64,000 nucleotides of DNA from Syngnathus acus (GCF_901709675.1 NC_051091.1:11070967-11134966); one strand, 5' to 3'; positions 17,961 through 37,001 are shown, numbered from the stretch's first letter. The notes: generated from the letters alone by a model not told the origin. Numbers and translations: made by a program.

Positions 17961-20400
17961 AGACCCTCCCATCCTAAAGCCCCTGCAGCAGCTCTGAGCC
18001 AGGTATGTTTGGAGACATGCTTTTTTTTTTAAACAAATGTCTCAGAGATGGGATCGTCATACAAAGATTGACTCATTTTTTAAAATTCCCACAACTTGTT
18101 TCCTCCTTGTGGAAAAGACTTTGAGAGGAAGGGCTCCACCCTCAGTCAGAAAGGGGTACAACACACTCAGTCAAAACTGATTGAATGCCTTTTTAATTTT
18201 ACCTCTGACTTGCAGAGGTAAAATAAGGTCTTGTGGGGGTCTTTTTAGCCGTGGAGGGGAAATATCTTGCTTTCAACCACTCACATTTTGTCAGCGTAGA
18301 GAGTAAAACTTCCTCTCCAAAGTTCTGCCACGAAGCGTGGATTAGCACAACAGACAGGGCTATTGTGCCCAGCTCAGACATGGCGGCCATAACCACCCAC
18401 TCCGGTCGCCATGTGAGAGTTCACACGCCGGCCGGCCCGCTGACCCATCACTAACGGGATTACATCCCAACTGTGCCACTGTTCACTCCCCATGTACACA
18501 CTGGCACCCTCACCCCAGAGGACTTATTTCTCCAATGCAATTTTTGTCTCGAACTGAGTCGGATAAATGGCCATAAAGAAGCAAGTGCTCATTGGCAATG
18601 AGTAAAGCAGGCTGTATGTACATGAAATAATTGAGGATTTTCACCAACTTTCAAAAAGTGAGACCTCATCAGGCAACACGACAGGGCAGGTCATCCAATC
18701 ATGTTTCTTTTTTGGGCATATGTCCTCATTCCCAGGCCACTGTGACCTCTCTCTCTTTGGGCATTAAAAAAATAAATAAAAATAAATACACACACAAATT
18801 TAATGCAATGAGACACTACAGTGGAACCACCCCAAGAGGCAGCCAGGAGTTTTGTTTAAAAAAAAAAAAAAGTTTGAAGTTATGTAATTCTACTAGGTAT
18901 AGCACCAGGAGAGCTTAGCAAATGTCAATTTCAAGGAGATCATTTTTTTTTCTCTTTTTGTAACACTGTGAATAAGCACTATCTTCACTTGTATGACAAT
19001 TAGGAATTTTAAAACAAGGTGTGGGGGTAGTGTTTTTGTAAATGGGCCAAATTATGACGTCACTATACAGCAAAAGTCGGACAGCAAAAGCTGTACTCTT
19101 TGTAAGCAAACAAAAAGTCACTCCATGGTTTTAATACAAGCAGCTGTAATAACACTCACCGGCCAAAAGAGAGCGCTAACAACTTTTGGCAGATCTATGT
19201 TGCTTTTCACACATGACCTTTGGAGGAAGCAATTCAGGACTTAATCTCTGTGTCGCCTTGCAGAAATGCTGTAATGAAGAACTGTTGCCCTGATTGGAAC
19301 GTGCCAGCATTCCAACAGCCCCGCCCACCCTGATCCCCCCCCCCCCCTCTTCTCCTCTCAACTCCATCAGCCCCAAACGGTGAATCAGCTGAGCGCTCAC
19401 ACCGCTCTATCCTACACGAGATGAGGATGACGATGTACGGCGCGGAGAGAAAAAAAAAACCATCAAAGAGAAAGACAGTCGGCGAGAGACAACTCTGTTC
19501 TCTGGCCTCGAGGACCTTCTTCCCGTGTGTGTCTGCTGAAAGGACACATTTGCTTCATTTTTGCTCCAAAAACCAAAAGGCCACAAAACTGATGACAACA
19601 GCGCAGGAAATCTGTTAAAAGAAACTAAATGTCCGTGAGCCGCTTAGACACGGCTAAAACAGCAGTCCCCCCGCCCCCCGCCTGGCCTCCCCTCTTCTTT
19701 TTTGACACTTTTAACACAAACAAAAAAAAAAAAACGATTAAGAAGTGAAACATTAGAAATGGGATTCAGTATTTTTCCATCTTTTTCAGTATATCGTATT
19801 TGAAAAACATACATTTAGTTGTGTGAATATTAATGTTCTTCAAAAACGAGCATGAAAAAAAAAGTTGCTTCAGTTCATAATTGTAGATGTGTGAAACCAA
19901 GTGGAAAAGTGAGAATCATTATTTTTATCTTGGATGGCCATAAACATTTTCTCCATGCCTGTCATGTCAGTGATAGATCAAGGTCTATAATCTGTATTTT
20001 TTTTTTTTATGTTTCTTTTCACACCTCATCATTCATGGACTTCTCATCTACCGATTTCTCTCTATCTCTCTCTGATGTGACTTAATTTTATACTTAGTCA
20101 CTGGGAATTTCATAGCTCCCATAATATATTCTAATGCCATTTTTTTTTCTTTTTGCATAATGCTTCGGACAAAAATGGGTCTTTTATAGAAGAAATAAAA
20201 GGGGGGGGGAATAAGGAATGATTTCTATGTCTCTTGAAGTTGAAATATATTATACTAAACCAACTCGAATAATGCTTCTTGTGTTTTTCTGTCTACAATG
20301 TTCCAGCGTTTATGGATTATTAAAGTACATTTTAGTACATTTTCATGATATTGGTCAATGTATTTTTGTGAATTAAACTTTTAACCAAAGTGCCTTGGTT
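17961..20400 (+). other. rap1a: rap1a 3' UTR
   Basis: Follows the stop codon. Candidate polyadenylation signals are AATAAA at 20194-20199 and an ATTAAA near 20375, suggesting a 3' UTR of about 2.2-2.4 kb. A GTATGT donor-like site at 18003, soon after the stop, could allow a spliced 3' UTR, but I found no matching acceptor with confidence. Confidence 0.5.
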
Positions 20401-20793
20401 ACCAGTTGGTCTTTTTATATCACGAATACTCATATTTCAGAAAAAAGTCAGTCTGCTTTATTGTCAATTTCTGCACGTCAAGACACAAAGAGATCGAAAT
20501 TATGTTTCCCACTATCCCACGGTGACAAGACATAGTACACAATATACAATCTATTTATTAAAAAAAAAAAAAACTTATTCTCCCCACTCATCCTCCCTCA
20601 TTGGAGGTGTCTCTCCGTAAAGCTACTTTTGGAAAATATGTTATTTGTGTGTGGCAAACTGCAGGTGTGCACTTGTGGGAGTGATGCTGGGAAGTGTCGG
20701 AGACTCCCCTCACATTCCCATGACTGCTTGAGATTGGGAAAAAAGAAATCTCACACAGCCTTGCTTATCGGCCAGTCCAGGTTTTGAGTGACC
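20401..20793 (+). promoter_or_regulatory. amhr2: rap1a-amhr2 spacer and amhr2 upstream region
   Basis: Fewer than 400 bp separate the last likely rap1a polyadenylation signal from the amhr2 start codon, so the amhr2 promoter must lie here or within the rap1a 3' UTR. I saw no TATA box at a convincing distance. Confidence 0.4.
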
Positions 20794-23700
20794 ATGTTTC
20801 TACGACGCTGGTCCCTTTTTCTGCTGGCGCTGGGTGAGTCGCCTTTAATTTTTTAATAAAACCATATACTTTTCATATTTTCATGTAAAGGCCATAATAG
20901 CTGTTTATTGTCATCATACTAGTAGGATGAGCTATGGATACAATACACACAATAATTACCTATGAGGACATTGATCATTTACTGAATGATTTTTTTTTCC
21001 CCTTGTCATTTTTTTTAATGAATTTCAAGTAGCAGAAAAGATCATTTTAACTTTTGAAGGTTATTTTACTTTTGAAAAAGAAATGCTTGGTGTTTATTTT
21101 GTATGAATGGCAGCAAGTGGAAACACAAAATTGTATTCTACATTCTGCCATCTCATAAACGACTTGTCAGTAAGTCGCAGACTTAGACCATTGCTTTTAA
21201 ATTATTTTCTGTTACAGGAAGATGAAAGTGACACTCCCACAACTCCCCGCCATGACCATAAATAATATTGTCTTTTTGACTATGAAGTTGTTATCAGTAC
21301 TTTATACAATGTTGCGAAACATTGTAGCCTCATCTACAGTAAATACAACAGGAAAAGAAAAATAGATCGGCTTAAAGCAAAGTATCTTTATCAACATTGG
21401 GTTTTGGTCTATACTTTTATTTTCAGTGTTAAATATTATTCCATATTGTCTCTTAAAGGCTTGTCACTCCATGTTATTTGTGTGCATGCTGGTGCAAAAA
21501 CAAACACACCTTGAAGCTCATTCTGACAATGACAGCAGCATTGCTACCTACTGGAGTGGATGCGCAATTACACTTCGTAGAAGGCGAAAACCCCCAGCAA
21601 TTTCCTTGGGGTGATTTTGACACCCCGAAGTCATATTACACCTAAATTCAGCATTGTCACTCTTCTCAGAACGCATCTTTCCTTGTGTGTGCGGCCCTTC
21701 GTCGAATGAGAGGAGGCAGTGCGCCTTCAAGGTCAAAGCGCACAACAAGGAGAAACTGAAGGCGGGCAACGTGAATGGCTCCGTTCAGGTCTGCGAGAAC
21801 ACGCACTGCTGTGTGGGCTACTTCCTCGTTGTCAATGGTCAGCTGGAGGTTGACACTCTTGGTAAGAAGACAAGACATTTTCTTGGAGAGACACATACAA
21901 ATGACCTACTTTCATTGAAGCCATAAAAATACTTCTCAGTCTCAAATATATGCCTTTTGTCAATTGTATAAGCTTGCTATTATGACATGGACATTCCGCT
22001 GAACTAAAACTTTTATCTCGCCAATGATGTGACTCCTTCAGGCAGTATCTAATTCATCCCCATGTTCCGTTAAAGCTTGCGATATCTTTGAAAAGTCGTG
22101 CCCCGATGCCACCTGCAAGGCGCAGCACCGCTTCAACAACAAGCTGGTCAAGTGTGTGTGCAACACGGACCTGTGTAACCTCAACGTCACCTGGGGTGTG
22201 TCACCGCAAGAGCCGAGGCCCTCCAGCTCCATGGGTTTGTTGTATCTTCATCAGCAACCCCAGAACTTGGCTTTTGCATGACATACTAGATTCCACTGAC
22301 GTTGTATACCATTGTCCAAATAAATCCCAGAAAATATTTGGAACATCCTCCGTGAAACTAATGCTTGTCTTTATAGGCAAAACCCGGCTCATGGTAGTTT
22401 TCTCTATGCTGGTCGTGTGCCTGCTGGTGATGGCGGCGGTGCAGCGGAGATGTCTCTCGCAACAAAAAGGTACCGGATTCCTTATATTTCATGTGATTCT
22501 AAGGGAGAGTGTTCTAACTCGATTTAGATTTTTTATTTAAGGTGTGAAGAATTTTTGCCACATTGCAGATGAATGAAAACACTGGGTTTTGGAAATAATT
22601 GTTTCGTTTTTTTCTGTGGTGAACTTTTGCGAATCAGTGACTTCATTTAAGGAGCAATTTTCCAATTTTGAGGAGTGGTTTTTTTTTCAGGTTAATCTCA
22701 GGTACCTAAAGCATGGATTTGCCTAAACAATAACAAATTGGCAATATAACATATATAAATGCCTAGCGATGTTTTCCAGGGCTTGTTAGTGTTTTGACGA
22801 GGCGGAGACTTAGCCTTTTTACTAAAATACGACAAAACGGGTTATTTTGAGCCTTGTAAGGTATTTCACCCCCACACACTGCTTTTGTTTGACCTTGCGA
22901 CTGTCGACCTTGGTGCTTATCTCAGCTGTAACACTCCCTTCGTGCACCTGAGCTTCTTCTATTTCCTCAAATAGCAATAGCAACACAGTGGTGTCATTTT
23001 AACGTCGATATTGACTTTGTTTATTTTAGAGGAGACTGCCCAGGCGAGCCTTTCAATCGCGCCAGTGAGTCCCTCCCAAACGTCCCAGATTGACGTCACT
23101 GATGTTCAACTGCAACAAGTAAACAGTTTGAAAAGGTTAACTGATTAAAAGCGCGGGTCCAATCTTAAAATACTTGTGTCTCGCTTAGATTGTGGCCCGT
23201 GGGCGTTTTGCCACGGTTTGGCGAGGAACATACCAAGGCTCTATGGTGGCCGTGAAAGTCTTCCCCGCCGGCGCTCAGGATGCGTTCACTTCCGAGAAGG
23301 AAGTCTATGGGCTCCCACTGATGAGGCACGCCGGGATCATTCGCTTTCTTGGTACCGGGAGAAGGTCGCAAGATAACAGCTGGCTTCTTTTCCTGCAATT
23401 TGCAGAACATGTGAGCATCAAGATTGAATCCAAAAATATTGGGCAATGCAGGTTGTAAGTGTGGAAAATGACTCGTTTGTTTGTTTGTCTGTACTTTTCA
23501 GGGCTCTTTGCACTCCTTTCTGGGCCTGAACACCTGCAGCTGGCCGTTGTCACTCAAGTTGTGCCTGTCTTTAGCACAGGGACTCTCCTATCTCCACACC
23601 AATCTGTACACGCAAGGTGGGCATGATTTTTTACTTTTCCTCTCCATTTGTGTAATGGTCTTTTCACTGACATTTATTTCAGAGGGCCACAAACCGCCTG

Positions 23701-24495
23701 TGGCCCACAGAGACCTCAGCAGCTTCAACGTGCTTGTCCGGGCAGATGGCACTTGTGCATTGTGTGATTTTGGAAGCTCCATCATCACGTGTTCATGCCC
23801 AGGCCATCGCCAAATGGGAAAGCTAACGGTGACAACTCTATGAATCTGCTATGGCAAGATGTAACCCGGTCATTGTGCCACATTTGTGTTCATCCACAGC
23901 GTCACAGTCAGGCAGCATGCACCCTGTGCTATGTGGCCCCTGAGATCCTGGATGGTTGTGTCAGCCTCTTCAGCAGCTGCTTTCTGCACGGGGACGTCTA
24001 CGCTTTGAGTTTGCTGCTGTGGGAGATCTGCATGCGCTGCGCTGACTTGTTTGAAGGTCAAATTCATAATGCACACCGACAGGCCATAACATTTATGCAC
24101 AATCCAGCATAGAGGAGAGCTTGGTTTGGGGTGAGGGTTCTTCCAGTCTCACCACGCAGTGAGTGAATGTCTCCCTCTGCAGACGGCACCGTGCCACAAC
24201 ACCACCTCCCGTATGAGCGTGAACTGGGAAGCCACATGAGTCAGGAGAGACTCATTGTCTATGTTTCTCACATGGGAAAAAGACCCTCCATCCCTGAGCA
24301 TTGGCATCAGCTGAGACAGGTATGCTTTCCCACTAGCCTCACTGAATTCCCACTGAATTACTCTTGGGCCCATCTCAGGGACCGCTGCTGCAGGATCTGC
24401 TGACCGAATGCTGGGACATGGACCCGGATGCCCGTCTGACTGCTCATTGTGTCGTGGACAGATTAGTCTTTCTGCAGTCCAATTCTTTAGTATGA
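20794..24495 (+). CDS. amhr2: Anti-Mullerian hormone receptor type II (Amhr2)
   Basis: Type II Ser/Thr kinase receptor for AMH, controlling germ-cell number and gonad development. Eleven exons: 20794-20833, 21670-21861, 22076-22234, 22377-22469, 23030-23118, 23189-23410, 23502-23616, 23683-23828, 23900-24056, 24183-24319, 24379-24495 (TGA). Phases agree throughout, giving 488 aa; human AMHR2 also has 11 exons. Signal peptide MFLRRWSLFLLAL; Cys-rich three-finger ectodomain (about 15-120, ending CVCNTDLCNLNVTW); membrane helix about 135-152; kinase from about 190: ARGRFATVW loop, VAVK Lys214, Glu229, AHRDLSSFN (Asp314), CDFG (Asp332), APE 365-367, GDVYALSLLLWEI. Ser in place of the usual Lys after HRDL is also found in human AMHR2. 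Odd: ACTLCYVAPE replaces the usual GTxRYMAPE and the activation segment carries six Cys. There is no frameshift or premature stop. prr13 lies immediately downstream, as in human. Confidence 0.95.
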
Positions 24496-24805
24496 CACTT
24501 GTTTCACAGCTTGTCTAGAAGAGTCTTCAAAACTTTTACGTGTGTTTCAGCAGTTCTGTGGTGTCTTAAATATCAGTTACTAAATATTATTCATTAAGAA
24601 ATGTTTTTGGCATCGCTGTGCAACACAGCTCCACATTAATTATCTTATCCTCACTTTCACTGTATCCGCACCATTCAGTGATGACCTTTTTAAAGTGTGT
24701 GGATATTCTATTCTTTTTCCAAAGTCAATCAGGTAAAAAGATGTGAACGGAGGAAAATCTCCCCATTTTGTTTGTTGACATAGATACAAAATAAAAAAAA
24801 TTAGC
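24496..24805 (+). other. amhr2: amhr2 3' UTR
   Basis: Short noncoding tail after the amhr2 stop. AATAAA at 24790-24795 is the first plausible polyadenylation signal, next to the edge of a MITE-like repeat. Confidence 0.5.
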
Positions 24806-25008
24806 CAAGTGGAGTGTCTTCGGTTTACGATATTACCGATACAACACGACATGCACATTATTGTTTTTGATTTGATTATTTTATGTTTGTGGCCTGTAAG
24901 TGTTTTTCGTTCAACGACTAACTGTTGTGACTTAAATATTAGGTTTAGTAATAGTAATACGCATTCCGGTGGGACGGAATTCCGTCGTAAACCGAGGAAC
25001 TACTGTAT
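24806..25008. mobile_element. MITE-like element with inverted ends
   Basis: CGGTTTACGA at 24821-24830 is the inverted complement of TCGTAAACCG at 24985-24994. The flanking bases (AGTGGAGTGTCTT on the left; AGGAACTACT on the right) are also roughly complementary with small gaps. The interior has no open frame. This fits a decayed nonautonomous DNA transposon of about 200 bp. Exact ends and target duplication are not clear. Confidence 0.45.
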
Positions 25009-25199
25009 TCAGTGCAAGTGTACCTCAGGTGTATAGTGAGTCAGTGTATACGTCGTCAGACTCGTCACTACATTCTCCTCCATTCGTCGCAACAAACGGT
25101 AGTTGTTTGCGTATGGAAACACTTAAGCAACACTCTTTAGTGTTTCTGCATGTAAATGTAGAGGCAGGTGCTTGTGATTTTAAGTTTGGGTGCGGCTTC

Positions 25200-25286
25200 C
25201 TCGTCCTGCGCATGTTTCTTTCTCTCCAGTTGCGTCAGAGACTGCGCGTCAATCAATACGGAAGACAACGATTAAATAAAGCAAAG
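25200..25286 (+). promoter_or_regulatory. prr13: Probable prr13 promoter and noncoding first exon
   Basis: Contains CTGCGCATG (half of an NRF1 site), a GCGTCA word and CGGAAG (ETS core). A GCAAAG|GTGAGC donor follows at 25287. The next acceptor, TTTCCAG at 25930-25936, begins the exon with the prr13 start codon. The exon's 5' end is not determinable. Confidence 0.4.
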
Positions 25287-25560
25287 GTGAGCTTGGGATC
25301 ACTTCATATATATTTAAATACTTACTTTCTGTATTTGCGTTACAATCTGCGTTTATCTAAAAAGTCGAAGTTCGAACTGTTGAGTGACCGTCGTAGTTGA
25401 CGCTTAACATGGACTCAGCGACACCTAGTTATGTCACGAAAATGTTCCATTCTGTTGTCTCAACCAACAGACCGAGTTTACTGACCAAAAAAGGCGACAC
25501 ATCATTATTCGTTAAGTTTACACCTGTCAACAGCAATTCTTTTTTTAAATTTTTTATCAG

Positions 25561-25640
25561 CGATGGCTCTGTGCCCCCCCCCCACACACACACATTAATC
25601 ACGATTAATCGCGTTATACGCAAAATCTAAAAATAATCAA
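25561..25640. repeat. Short C tract, CA tract and ATTAATC words
   Basis: A run of C followed by CA units and two ATTAATC/ATTAATCGCG words within the presumed prr13 first intron. The ATTAATCGCG words resemble sequence common in fish repeats, but I cannot assign a family. Confidence 0.3.
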
Positions 25641-25967
25641 AAGTAGCGTACAGCACATTTTTTTATAGTAATGTATTTCCTTATAGATGAAAGTGCATAA
25701 CATTTGCTGACATTTGCTGTTTTGACAATTTTCGTACACCAGTTAAATAAAATATTCACTATAAATCTCAAATTTAAAACATGTACAGTAATCAACGCAA
25801 ACTAAAGATTATTGCCACTGCCAATGCATTAATGTTGCCCTGTTTGTTCCATTAAAAAACAGAAAGTCAAATAATAATAATCATCTGGTTTCCAATGAAT
25901 TATTAATCTGTTATTTTTTTCTTCATGTCTTTCCAGAACTTTCATAACACCTGAAGTGTGACCGACC

Positions 25968-26963
25968 ATGTGGCCAAATCAAGGTATACAGTTTTTGCGG
26001 GGTACAAAAAAGTGGCAGCATTGAATGTTTGAATAATTGTGTGTTTACATTAGGTCCATCCAACCCAGCCTTCCCCCCTGGCTACAACCCCGCGTACCCC
26101 TCCATCCCTCCTGCAGGAGCCTACCCACAGCCTCCATCTCAACAGTACCTGCCTGTTCAGTATCCAGGAGGCGTCAACCCCGCCATGATACCCAACGCAT
26201 CCCGGGGTGTGACGCCATACGCTGGCGTTGCGGGACCTCACTCCTATCCTGTGGGGCCTGGCGGGTATCCTGTCGCCCCTGTCGGAGGCGTCCAGGCCGG
26301 AGTGTACCCGCGCTCCCCAAAAGGCCACCACCAGAAAAAAAAGGGCCACCACCACAACAAAGGCTACCATGGGGGGGTCAATCCCCTCCATGGAGGCGGG
26401 GGCATGGCTGGAATGGCTGGGATGGCTGGCATGGCTGGCATGGCTGGTATGGCTGGCATGGCTATGGGGATGCATGGACATAAAGGCCACAAGAAGTTGA
26501 AGAAGGGGAAGAAGCTAAAGAAAGGGCACGGGATGCACGGCCACCACAAACATGGGGGCAAGGTGAGACTGGCACCACTCACAATCACAAGCTTGGTGAT
26601 GGTATTAGGGTTGCAGTGGACCCCCTGTTATTTGAGAATAGGTACCGTCCCAGTCCTCGAATAGCAAAAATGCATATAATTGATGCCCATTATAATTGCA
26701 TTGAGAAAAATGTGATAAAATGTTGTAATAAAAAACACAAGTATGTGGACACCCACTATAATTCATTTCCAGTGGATCCGGCCATCAATAGCAAAACATT
26801 TTGAATGTGACACTCATAATTGTTGTTACAAAAAATGAATCATTAAGTATTGTTTATTTTCCCCCTCTTAACATGCATTAACGTATTTAATTGTCTGTCC
26901 CCACAGTCCTCCAGTGGCAGTAGTAGTAGCAGCAGCAGCAGCAGCAGCAGTAGCAGCGACTAA
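25968..26963 (+). CDS. prr13: Proline-rich protein 13
   Basis: Small nuclear protein known in mammals (also called TXR1) as a repressor of thrombospondin-1 transcription. Coding exons: 25968-25983, 26054-26562, 26907-26963 (TAA), giving 194 aa with matching phases. Order of regions: MWPNQG start (human MWNPN), Pro/Gly/Tyr-rich half, His/Lys segment (GHHQKKKGHHHNKGYHGG), repeated Met-Ala-Gly block, Lys/His segment (GHKGHKKLKKGKKLKKGHGMHGHHKHGGK) and a poly-Ser-Asp tail. Human PRR13 has the same Pro-rich start, Lys/His block and serine tail. Position between amhr2 and pcbp2 matches human 12q13.13. The His-rich and MAG repeats make it longer than the roughly 148-aa human protein. Confidence 0.9.
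26402..26466 (+). repeat. prr13: In-frame 9-bp tandem repeat coding Met-Ala-Gly
   Basis: About seven copies of a GGCATGGCT-type 9-bp unit, all in frame, coding MAGMAGMAG. A separate AGC/AGT trinucleotide tract at 26919-26957 codes the polyserine tail. Confidence 0.85.
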
Positions 26964-27330
26964 GGCTATGATCCAATGTATAAATTGTACTGTATGCCAC
27001 CACACAATTAAAATGTGGATAACTGCTGAAAGGCATTATCAAAAAAAGCAAAAAAACTATGGGATTTCTCTGGATACAGTATACTGTAACTCCATCTAAA
27101 TATAAAGGGGCTTACTGCTAAAAGCTATTTAATGACTACTTTGACAAGATTATGCAATGATGTAGGTTACGATTTTATAGGCTGTATTTTGTATCTTTCA
27201 GGAAATCTTTCTCTCAGCCACTAACATGTTACACTTGTTGATTCTTATATCACTGTGTTTTGGAAGGAATGCATTACTTTTTTAAAATGGTGATTGATTA
27301 CAATAAATGTACAAAAAAAGCTATCTGTGT
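26964..27330 (+). other. prr13: prr13 3' UTR
   Basis: Noncoding, with AATAAA at 27302-27307 followed by TG-rich sequence as the likely polyadenylation signal. Confidence 0.65.
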
Positions 27331-27656
27331 CTCATTTGTGCTGTTAATGGCTACGTGTACAGTACAGCTCATTAGATTGTTATAATAAATTATATTACGC
27401 CTCTTAAACGAGACGTTTTTATTTGAATTTATTCATGTAGTCGTTTCTGTTAATCATCTCAACATACATGTGTTATAATAATTTTCAAATTTTGTTCGAG
27501 AGGAGTTTAGGCATAACTTTTATGAATGCACGTGAACGTCTCAAAGCAACAACGCAAAACTTTTTACTCACATTAAAAAAAAAAAAAATTATCTGTGTGT
27601 TTTCCATTTTCCAAAGTACGTATAACGCTTTTCTATTATAATGTATTTTTTCCAAA

Positions 27657-27892
27657 TTGGGCGGATCGCACACAGGATGTCGGTTCGGCTTGGGTGAAAG
27701 GGGAAAGTTCGGAGGTCGCCATGTTGTTGTCTTTGTGAATAAGAGTGAAGCTCGAGCTCACATCACTCTTCCCTCTTCCCCCGAGTCCTCTCTAAACTCT
27801 TCCCCCCCTGGGTTTCTACCCTCCCGAACCTCTCCCCTTCTACCCTCACAACCCCAACCCATCCCCCGGTCACCTTCCAGCGCTCGAACCGG
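27657..27892 (+). promoter_or_regulatory. pcbp2: pcbp2 promoter and noncoding first exon
   Basis: Contains GCCATGTTG (27718-27726), a YY1-type element often placed just downstream of start sites, followed by a C/T-rich leader (a natural poly-C-binding context) ending CGAACCGG|GTAAGT with a donor at 27893. This matches a long pyrimidine-rich 5' UTR exon. The intron continues to the exon bearing the start codon (acceptor at about 29022). Confidence 0.55.
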
Positions 27893-29022
27893 GTAAGTTC
27901 GGCCTCCGAGCTTAATTGTTTATGTTTCGCGTGTTGTTGTGGTCCGAAGAAGCGGAAAGAAATTGCGCTTCGCTTAGTTTAGCTTAGCATCGTGCTAGTA
28001 GGCCGCGGCGACCACGGTGAGTGCGCCGTTTAAAATTAGCTTTGTTAGCTCAGCCTTGCACCGGAAACGTCAAGTTTAACGGTTATTTCAAGCCCCTATA
28101 TCCCATTGTTTTACTCAAATGTTTTATGATCAGCGTGTAGTCTATCATAAAGATCGTACAAAATGAAGTAAATTGTCGCTATTGGTATTAAAATACAAGA
28201 TGGTAGTTAGCAATGCTAACTAGCGTGCGCATGCTCCATTCATTCCCCCCCTCCCAACCCCCCGATTGAAAAGCCTCTAAAATGCTAATTTCTACAAATC
28301 TAAGTACTTTATCCTAAAGTAAACGGCAAAACCCTAATTTAGGGGACATTTGAGTTGCGTAGTTATTATGTTCGAAGTCTTTAGAAGAAATCAAAAGTGT
28401 TTTGTAATGGATTTGAGGGGGCAGACGCCGACTTGGCACGCTGCTAGTGATGACGAAACTGTTAGCCGGCAAGCGGTGCTGGCCGTTTTATCGTAATTTA
28501 TTTCGGCTTAACTCCCTAAACTTCAAATTATATTCTCAAACTTGATTTTGATATTCATATTAGAACTATAAAGTTAAACGATAATAATATGGAGTTGTGC
28601 TTGTGAGTCCTTTGAGGTTGCTTATCTAGATAGCTTATGCCCTAACTTTGGAAAGCCGCTAGAGCCTTTTTTGATAGCCTTGAATTTCATCTTCGTCACT
28701 ATGTACTAGTTCACTCTTTGTCCCCGCTAGTAAGACAGCTCGGTGCACTAGTAGAATGTCTGTCTTTTACTAGCATGCTAAAAGGACAATTTTGGCATAA
28801 AAGTAGGCTAACAACGTATTACCAGCTAAGCAAAACTCTGCAACTTGTACCACTGGTGTAGAGCTGTTTTTTTTTTTTTTTTTTTTTTTTTGCTTTGCTT
28901 CAAAGCCATATAAGAAATGTTTGATCTCCATCCTAGGTACTGATGGGCCAATACCATCTATTGCTAAGAATAGCGGCCTTATTTCAAGGCATTGGGTACT
29001 TATGCTGCTGTCCTCCCTCCAG
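27893..29022 (+). other. pcbp2: pcbp2 intron 1
   Basis: CpG-containing at its start and then AT-rich, with a run of about 25 T at 28867-28891. No coding exon is seen. Confidence 0.5.
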
Positions 29023-29097
29023 ATTTTTTCTGTGACCAAAGACCAACCCGGTCCCCCTAAGTTCGGCACGGAAGGCCCACACACGGCAGCTGCAGCT

Positions 29098-35972
<6,875 letters not shown>

Positions 35973-36850
35973 TTGAGACTCCCAGTCTGCACTAAATCTC
36001 ACCACCACCAACATCATCAACAAAAATCTATATTACACCTATATAACACCACTTCCTTCCTTTATTGTTAGCATCACTTCATCCACAGCCTTTATGATTA
36101 TTTATTTTTTTTTAAATTTGTTTTAGTCCACCCCTGAACTAGGAATATAGGACCCCGATTTTGGGGAGATGAGATCTTAAATCAAAAATGTTTTTTTTTT
36201 TTTAAATTTATATCTTTGTCTTGATGCCCTTTTCCAGCTTCCATGTTTCAGTGCAGCCACAAAAGAAGATTTAGATTTAGTTGTGTACAGCATAGCTTTC
36301 TTTGGAAAAAATACAGAATAGAGTTACTCTTTTATCCCCCTAAAAATGTATTTTGTTACACATCAGAGTAGTAGATGCACATTCGATCGCTGATACGTCA
36401 TAGGCACGCTCCCTATTGATGTCATTCCCCTCCATGGATCATGTTTTGTTTTTGCCGGGCTGGGAAATTCTTTTGTCGGGGTTTTTTGAGGGGGGAAGTT
36501 TTTTTTGTTGTAAAGACTGCTAAATACTTATAAAAAGACATAAAAAGTTGGAATATTTGTTTTAAATGGAAGAAGTATTTTTTTTAACTACCAAAGGACA
36601 GGAGGAAGAGTGGGGCGGGAGGGGGGACACATGCAGCAGGTATGAGGCTATTACGAAGAAAACAAAATGAAGGCAAAGAAGGGGTCGTAAGCTAACACTA
36701 GTTTCCTGCTCTTTCCTTTGCTCAGTTCTTTGTTTTAATGATTATTATTTGCAGGAAAAAAGGACATTTGTGCACGTTTTTCTTTTTCTGAGACTGTAGA
36801 TCTTGGGTGCCACAAATTTGTTAAAAAAAAATAAAAATGTGAAATGCTCT
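35973..36850 (+). other. pcbp2: pcbp2 3' UTR
   Basis: Follows the canonical stop codon. AATAAA at 36830-36835, with a TG-rich stretch after it, gives a 3' UTR of about 860 nt. Confidence 0.6.
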
Positions 36851-37001
36851 AAACACACTCCCTCGGCTGTTTGTCCTTTGTAATTAGCATTAAATATTAC
36901 TTTTAGATGTCATAGGTGGATTGTAATGCAGTATTAAAAAAAGGCAAGCAAATGTGAATAGTCTTCCTTGGTCATGCATCTTGCAGTAACTGCACCGTGA
37001 T

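Noticed and set aside
23683-23828. Amhr2 as a pseudogene
   Set aside because: Changed activation-loop residues raised this, but all 11 exons are open, all splice sites are GT-AG and the catalytic Lys and both Asp residues are kept.
26050-26490. 146-aa His/Ser-rich minus-strand frame
   Set aside because: Antisense of the repetitive prr13 coding exon.
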